Source of the DNA: SZAS-103 sp964449135
GTDB lineage: Bacteria > Pseudomonadota > Gammaproteobacteria > Xanthomonadales > Xanthomonadaceae
Length of the DNA: 9,705 nt
Direction of reading: 5' to 3'
Assembly (NCBI GenBank): GCA_964449135.1
Contig: CAYUXZ010000064.1
Location: 1-9,705, forward strand
Below, in pieces: positions 6,084-9,705 of this stretch. How positions within the stretch are numbered: position 1 is the stretch's first letter; the number at the start of each line of letters is the position of its first letter. The notes beneath the pieces are model-generated. The model searched no databases, had not been told where the DNA came from, and worked only from the letters and a program-made list of their open reading frames with translations. The position numbers were made by a program, and so were the translations under genes.

Positions 6084-6692
6084 TCAGTTGACCGACGACG
6101 AACGCACGCGGACGACCTCAGTGTAGGTGCGCGTGGGGTTGCCGACGGTCACGGTGTTGGAGTTGGTCGGCGCATTCGCGAGCTGGCCGCTGACCGAGAT
6201 GGTGTACGCATCGGTCGAGCCGACCTGGTTGAAGGACAACGCGGTGATGTTCACCGCCGGCGAGGTGATCTGGGTGCCGGCCGCCGAACCAGGGCAGGAA
6301 GGCGATGCGGTGGTCGAAGTGTCGAGCCGCACCTTGCTGCTGGCCAGCGCGTAGGTATGGAATACGCCACTGGTGGAGGTGCTGCAGTCGTAGCTGAGCT
6401 TGATGCAGTCCTTGGCAGCATTGATGGTGATGGTGTCGCAGGCAATCGCGGTCGTCACGTTGAGGTTGGCGATCGGGTCGGTGATCCCGCGCGCGCGCAT
6501 CAGGTCGCGGGCGATGACCTCGGTGGTCGCGCGCAGTTCCTGGGTCAGGCGCGAGGAGCGCAGGGTTTCGTTGTTCGACTTGACGATCGAGGCCACCAGC
6601 ACCACTGCGGCGCCGCTGATCACCAGGCCCGCGCTGAGCGCGATCATCAATTCGATGAGGCTGAAACCGCGATGGGTGCGATAGGAGTTCAT
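6084..6692 (-). CDS. pilW: PilW (GspJ-like) type IV minor pilin
   Basis: The 202-aa prepilin begins MNSYRTHRG / FSLIELMIAL, with a 9-residue leader, Phe +1 and Glu +5, followed by a hydrophobic helix. The segment TTEVIARDLMRARGI at about residues 52-66 is the conserved alpha1 region of the PilW/GspJ family. The rest is a compact beta domain with about three cysteines and a C-terminal strand TRTYTEVVRVRSSSVN. Length is on the short side for PilW. GAGG overlapping the stop codon of the preceding gene acts as ribosome binding site, and only 7 bp separate the two genes, so translation is probably coupled. In the pilus-tip model PilW joins PilX and PilV-type subunits to nucleate fibre assembly in the inner membrane. 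Family call secure; exact position in the tip inferred. Confidence 0.9.
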   Translation of the reverse strand: MNSYRTHRGFSLIELMIALSAGLVISGAAVVLVASIVKSNNETLRSSRLTQELRATTEVIARDLMRARGITDPIANLNVTTAIACDTITINAAKDCIKLSYDCSTSTSGVFHTYALASSKVRLDTSTTASPSCPGSAAGTQITSPAVNITALSFNQVGSTDAYTISVSGQLANAPTNSNTVTVGNPTRTYTEVVRVRSSSVN

Positions 6693-6699
6693 GGCGGCC

Positions 6700-7344
6700 T
6701 CAGCAGGACGAATAACCGGAGATGTCGGGAGAACCCGACGGCACGCAGAGCATCGGCTGCCCCAGCGCGGCGACGGTGAGCTGGAGCTTGTAGGCGCCGG
6801 ACGGCGAGGTCAGCACGACGCTAGGCGAGGACAGGTCCAGGACCGTTCCCAGCCTGCCGTCGAACGTGAAGCAATGGTTGCTGTTGCCGCAAGCCGAACA
6901 ACCGGCACTGGTGCAAATACCATTGAAACCCGAATAGGTGCCCAAGGTCACGCTCGAATAATTGCTGCTGCTCAACACCGGATGCTGGTCGGTGCCGACC
7001 GTGCAGTTGCTGGTGGTGGTGCAATCGCAGTCGGTGCCGGCGGACAAGGCGTTGCCGCCCGTCGTCGGATCGGTCGTCTGGTTGGCGCCCGCGCACCATG
7101 CCGGCGCGGTTCCCGCGAAGCTGACCACGATGCTGCGATTCTTTTGCACGCCAGCCGTGCGCGCGCTGGAGATCAGGCTCACGATCGCGTCGGCCGCGCC
7201 GCGCAACCGCGAGCGGTCGATCATCTTCGTGAAGTTCGGGATCGCGATGACCATCAGCAGGAGCACGATCCCGACCACGATCATCAACTCGACCATGGTG
7301 AAGCCGCGCGGCCTGGCGCCGGCGTGGCCGGATCGGTACGACAT
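6700..7344 (-). CDS. fimT: FimT/GspH-family minor prepilin, first gene of the pilin operon
   Basis: With ATG 7344 the product is 214 aa, starting MSYRSGHAGARPRG / FTMVELMIVVGI: a 14-residue leader, cleavage after Gly14, Phe +1, Glu +5. The following segment AADAIVSLISSARTAGVQKN is typical of GspH/FimT. The C-terminal half has nine cysteines, including a DCDC pair, and a GspH-like beta domain. ATG 7344 lacks a good ribosome binding site. A TTG in frame seven codons upstream (7365) is preceded by GGGGGTG (7370-7376) at good spacing, so a 221-aa product with a 21-residue leader is an alternative; the mature protein is the same either way. The frame runs open beyond this only because of high GC. 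It is the promoter-proximal gene of fimT-pilW-pilX-giant pilin and is divergent from pilE. It is paralogous to the gene at 785-1327. Confidence 0.9.
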   Translation of the reverse strand: MSYRSGHAGARPRGFTMVELMIVVGIVLLLMVIAIPNFTKMIDRSRLRGAADAIVSLISSARTAGVQKNRSIVVSFAGTAPAWCAGANQTTDPTTGGNALSAGTDCDCTTTSNCTVGTDQHPVLSSSNYSSVTLGTYSGFNGICTSAGCSACGNSNHCFTFDGRLGTVLDLSSPSVVLTSPSGAYKLQLTVAALGQPMLCVPSGSPDISGYSSC

Positions 7345-7528
7345 CGGCAGGAATCGACTGGACAAGGCACACCCCCGGCGCTGCTGCGCAACTGTGGACC
7401 CACCCTGCCCGCACGGACAAGGACTTGCGGATGAGCGGCGCGATTGGGGTGATGGGCGTTCGCCCTGCCCCGGCCCGCGCCATCCACCGGTGGTAGCATG
7501 GTGCCAGAACTCGGGACGGAGGGGAGTC
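7345..7528. promoter_or_regulatory. Divergent regulatory region between the pilin operon and pilE
   Basis: This 184-bp gap must hold the promoters for both transcripts. Facing pilE, GG at 7415-7416 and TTGC at 7425-7428 have the GG-N10-GC spacing of a sigma-54 promoter, but the rest of the -24 element does not match. Facing the operon, the minus strand has an exact TGGCAC -24-like hexamer (7506-7501) without a matching -12. A perfect 10-bp palindrome CCACCGGTGG lies at 7484-7493. No good sigma-70 pair was found on either strand. The strong Shine-Dalgarno sequence GGAGGGG (7518-7524) belongs to pilE. Confidence 0.45.
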
Positions 7529-8044
7529 ATGGCCGCGATCGATCTCGACAACCAACGTGGCGGCGATCGCGCCACGCAGCGCGGTTTCAACCTGCTCGAA
7601 CTGCTGATCGTGATGGTGGTGATCACGATCCTCGCCCGCATCGCGATCAGCGCCTACACCGAACAGGTGCACAAGAGCCGGCGCGCGAACGCGTTCAACA
7701 ACGCCGGGCAGGTGCAGCTCAGCCTCGAGCGCTGGCGCGCGGAAAACCCGTGCTATGCACCCTCCGGCAACGGGGGTTGCAGCGCCACGTACACGGCGTC
7801 CGGCTCGTTCCCCTTCCCCAGCTCCACCACCCCGGTCACCTCCGACAGCTATTACACCTACACCCTCACCTATTCCACCGCGCAGCCGTACTACCAGCTC
7901 ACCGCGGCGCCGACATCGGGCAGCGCGCAGGCGGGCGACCGCTGCGGCACGCTGTGCGCGTATTCGCCCGGGGCGACCGACACCTCCGGCACGCTGATCT
8001 GTTCCGCCACCGCGCCGAAATGGTCGAACAGCGCCTGCAATTGA
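7529..8044 (+). CDS. pilE: PilE-type type IV pilin (minor pilin)
   Basis: The product is 171 aa. ATG 7529 is chosen because GGAGGGG lies four to five bases upstream; upstream codons in the open frame are antisense to the FimT gene. The 19-residue leader ends TQRG, followed by FNLLELLIVMVVITILARIA: Phe +1, Glu +5 and the pilin helix. KSRRANAFNNAGQVQLSLERW (from about residue 51) is the PilE alpha1-C pattern, and AGDRCGTL near residue 132 is the conserved C-terminal PilE signature. Six cysteines include a pair at the C-terminus (ICSAT...SACN). In relatives pilE is the last gene of the minor-pilin operon after pilY1; here it is alone and divergent. It converges on ppnN with a 33-bp gap. It could be a minor pilin or a secondary major-type subunit; the former is favoured by context. 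Confidence 0.9.
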   Translation: MAAIDLDNQRGGDRATQRGFNLLELLIVMVVITILARIAISAYTEQVHKSRRANAFNNAGQVQLSLERWRAENPCYAPSGNGGCSATYTASGSFPFPSSTTPVTSDSYYTYTLTYSTAQPYYQLTAAPTSGSAQAGDRCGTLCAYSPGATDTSGTLICSATAPKWSNSACN

Positions 8045-8065
8045 CGCGCCGCTCGCCGGCGCGTC
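8043..8065. terminator. GC-rich hairpin between convergent pilE and ppnN
   Basis: GACGCGCC (8043-8050) and GGCGCGTC (8058-8065) form a perfect 8-bp stem with a 7-nt loop. The stem starts inside the pilE stop codon. No T-run follows on either strand, so it is an atypical intrinsic terminator at best. Its position between convergent genes supports a bidirectional transcript-end role. Confidence 0.45.
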
Positions 8066-8077
8066 GCCTGATCGTGC

Positions 8078-9496
8078 CTAGGTAAGCACGCGGTAGCAGG
8101 GCTTGTAATCGCCCGAGATCTTCATGCGGTTCTGCGCGACGAACGCGCGCAGCAGCGCGTCCAGCGCCTGCATGATGTCGGCGTCGCCGTGGATCTCGAA
8201 CGGGCCCTGCGCCTCGATCTGCTGCATCCCCGCTTCCTTGACGTTGCCGGCGACGATGCCGGAGAACGCGCGCCGCAGGTTCGCCGCGAGCAGGTGCACG
8301 GGCTGGTTGCGGTGCAGGTTGAGCGCGGCCATCGCCGCGTGGCTCGGCGCGAACGGCTGCTGGAACTCCATCGGCAGGCGCAGCATCCAGTTGAAGAAGA
8401 ATGCGTCCTGCGAACCGATGCGGCGCTGCCGCACCTGCGCCATGCCGCGCTTCATCGCGATCGCGACCGCCTCCGGATCGTCCACGACGATGCGGTAACG
8501 CTGCGCGACCGCGTCGCCGAGCGTTAGCTTGAGGAAGCGGTCGATCTGTTCGAAATACGCGGCCGACGCGCGCGGACCGCTGAGCACCAGCGGAAATTGC
8601 TCGCTCGCGTTGTCCGGATGCAGCAGCAGGCCGAGCAGGTAGAGGATTTCCTCCGCGGTGCCCACGCCGCCGGGGAAGATCACGATGCCGTGGCCGAGCC
8701 GGACGAAGGCCTCGAGACGTTTCTCGATGTCCGGCATGATCACCAGATGGTTGACGATCGGGTTCGGCGATTCGGCGGCGATGATCCCCGGCTCGGTGAT
8801 GCCGATGTAGCGGTTCTGCTGGCGGCGCTGCTTGGCGTGCGCGATCGTCGCGCCCTTCATCGGCCCTTTCATCGCGCCCGGGCCGCAACCCGTGCAGATG
8901 TCCAGGCCGCGCAGGCCCATCTCGTAGCCGACCGCCTTGGTGTATTCGTATTCGTCGCGCGGGATCGAGTGCCCGCCCCAGCACACCACCAGGTTCGGGT
9001 CGTTGCGCGCCTTGAGGATGTGCGCGTTGCGCAGGATCTCGAACACCGCGCTGGTGATGCCTTCGCTGCTGTCGGTGTCGAACTTCGCGTCGCCCTCGAC
9101 TTCGGTGGTCGTATAGACGATGTCGCGCACCACCGCGAATAGCAGCTCGGCGACGCCGCGGATGATCTCGCCGTCCACGAAGGCCTGCGCGGGCGCATCG
9201 CGCAGCTCGAGCTTGATGCCGCGGTCGTGCGGGCGGATCTGGATGTCGAAATCCGGATACGCCTGCTGCGCGACGCGCGCGTCGTCGGCGGGGCTGCCGG
9301 TGGTCAGCACGGCGAGTGCGCAGCGGCGCAGCAGGTCGTGCAGGCGGCCGTCGGATGCGTCGCGCAACCGCGCGATCTCGCCGCGCGAGAGCACGTCCAG
9401 CCCGCCGCGCGGCGAGACCAGCGCGTTGACCGTGCCCTTGCGGCTGGGCTCGGTGGCCGTCGGGCGGATCGCTTCGTTGACTGCGTTCGTGCTCAT
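8078..9496 (-). CDS. ppnN: Pyrimidine/purine nucleotide 5'-monophosphate nucleosidase PpnN (YgdH, LOG family)
   Basis: The cytosolic enzyme cleaves the N-glycosidic bond of nucleoside 5'-monophosphates to base plus ribose 5-phosphate. The E. coli homologue is a tetramer stimulated by (p)ppGpp and shapes purine salvage under stress. From ATG 9496 the product is 472 aa (E. coli 454). The alignment to E. coli YgdH from memory is close throughout: NLVVCWGGHSIPRDEYEY, LDICTGCGPGAMKGPMKGA, the LOG-family motif PGGVGTAEE at 275-283 with the catalytic-type Glu, LRRAFSGIVAGNVKE, and FVAQNRMK near the C-terminus. The N-terminal (about 150 residues), Rossmann and C-terminal regulatory parts are all present. 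ATG 9508 (four residues longer) and ATG 9550 are alternative starts. None has a clear Shine-Dalgarno sequence, and family homology begins about 22 residues into the 9496 form. Appears intact and probably monocistronic. Confidence 0.96.
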   Translation of the reverse strand: MSTNAVNEAIRPTATEPSRKGTVNALVSPRGGLDVLSRGEIARLRDASDGRLHDLLRRCALAVLTTGSPADDARVAQQAYPDFDIQIRPHDRGIKLELRDAPAQAFVDGEIIRGVAELLFAVVRDIVYTTTEVEGDAKFDTDSSEGITSAVFEILRNAHILKARNDPNLVVCWGGHSIPRDEYEYTKAVGYEMGLRGLDICTGCGPGAMKGPMKGATIAHAKQRRQQNRYIGITEPGIIAAESPNPIVNHLVIMPDIEKRLEAFVRLGHGIVIFPGGVGTAEEILYLLGLLLHPDNASEQFPLVLSGPRASAAYFEQIDRFLKLTLGDAVAQRYRIVVDDPEAVAIAMKRGMAQVRQRRIGSQDAFFFNWMLRLPMEFQQPFAPSHAAMAALNLHRNQPVHLLAANLRRAFSGIVAGNVKEAGMQQIEAQGPFEIHGDADIMQALDALLRAFVAQNRMKISGDYKPCYRVLT

Positions 9497-9531
9497 CGTG
9501 TGTCGCATCGCGTGTGCGGGAATGTGCCGGA

Positions 9532-9537
9532 AATGTA
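9532..9537 (-). promoter_or_regulatory. Candidate extended -10 for ppnN
   Basis: The minus strand reads TGCTACATT, an extended -10 (TGn) followed by TACATT (4 of 6), 23 bases before ATG 9508 and 35 before ATG 9496. No matching -35 is present, which is tolerable for an extended -10. If correct, transcription starts near 9525 and excludes ATG 9550 as the start. Confidence 0.35.
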
Positions 9538-9560
9538 GCACGCGCCGCATCGCACTCCCG

Positions 9561-9592
9561 AAAACGAAACGGCCGGCGTTGCCGCCGACCGT
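9561..9592 (-). terminator. Intrinsic terminator downstream of the right-edge outer-membrane gene
   Basis: On the minus strand a 10-bp stem, ACGGTCGGCG and CGCCGGCCGT (one G-T pair), closes a GCAA tetraloop and is followed by TTCGTTTT. It lies 35 bases after the stop codon at 9627-9629 and just upstream of the ppnN promoter region, so it insulates ppnN from the gene entering from the right. Confidence 0.85.
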
Positions 9593-9626
9593 TCGTGCAT
9601 CGCGATCCGACGATGCGCAGCGACGA

Positions 9627-9705
9627 TCAGAACTTGTAGCTCGCGGTCATCATCACCGACCAGCGCTGGCTCGGCACCGGCACGCCCGGCGTCTGGCCTT
9701 CGTTG
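9627..9705 (-). CDS. C-terminal end of an outer-membrane beta-barrel protein (partial; TonB-dependent receptor-like)
   Basis: Only the last 25 codons are inside the window, reading NEGQTPGVPVPSQRW then SVMMTASYKF and stop TGA (9629-9627). A final amphipathic strand with alternating hydrophobic residues and a C-terminal Phe is the BAM-complex recognition signal of outer-membrane beta-barrels. The short turn with VP and Arg before the last strand is common in TonB-dependent receptors, which are abundant in Xanthomonadales. A good terminator follows. The barrel call is reasonable; the receptor subfamily and substrate cannot be told from this fragment. Confidence 0.6.
   Translation of the reverse strand, partial: NEGQTPGVPVPSQRWSVMMTASYKF

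Noticed and set aside
1539..8044. Genomic island integrated at tRNA-Asn
   Set aside because: No integrase, no transposase and no repeated tRNA 3' end in the window. Kept only as a question under the tRNA finding.
1..9705. CRISPR array, toxin-antitoxin or phage-defence system
   Set aside because: No regularly spaced repeats of CRISPR type and no recognisable nuclease, toxin or defence domains; all substantial genes are accounted for by pili, repair, nucleotide metabolism and an outer-membrane protein.

Overview
This is a GC-rich chromosomal segment, most likely from a gammaproteobacterium of the Xanthomonadales (Xanthomonadaceae or Rhodanobacteraceae type). That placement is inferred from base composition, the style of the UvrB, PpnN and PilE sequences, and the FimT/PilW/PilX/PilE minor-pilin genes. 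No 16S or other decisive marker is present.

Layout, left to right: the 5' part of uvrB (minus strand, cut by the window edge); a solitary FimT/GspH-type prepilin gene (plus, 785-1327); a 211-bp gap with a 42-bp direct repeat whose copies form hairpins; a tRNA-Asn(GTT) gene (1539-1612); and a strong bidirectional terminator (1640-1667). Next comes a four-gene minus-strand operon, transcribed from about 7344 down to 1688: FimT/GspH-type pilin, PilW, an oversized PilX (584 aa) and a giant PilV-like prepilin (868 aa). A 184-bp divergent intergenic region separates it from a plus-strand pilE-type minor pilin (7529-8044). pilE converges on ppnN (minus, 8078-9496), which encodes the nucleotide 5'-monophosphate nucleosidase. 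The right edge holds the last 25 codons of a probable outer-membrane beta-barrel gene (minus), followed by its own terminator.

The unifying theme is type IV pilus tip assembly. All six pilin genes encode a short basic leader ending in Gly and a long hydrophobic helix. Five keep Glu at +5; PilX does not, as expected for its family. In well-studied relatives this set is an operon fimT/U-pilV-pilW-pilX-pilY1-pilE, with the large PilY1 adhesin at the pilus tip. No pilY1 lies in this window. In its place, immediately after pilX, is a prepilin whose N-terminal pilin module is fused to about 800 residues of Ser/Thr/Asn-rich, 20-cysteine sequence. The accompanying PilX is about three times the usual size. 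I infer a noncanonical tip complex in which a modular pilin replaces or supplements PilY1; this is the most interesting content of the window.

uvrB (excision repair), tRNA-Asn, ppnN (purine nucleotide turnover, alarmone-regulated in E. coli) and the outer-membrane gene look like ordinary flanking chromosome. Two long open frames on the plus strand opposite the pilin operon (1589-4315 and 4354-5673) are shadows of high-GC coding sequence and are not annotated.
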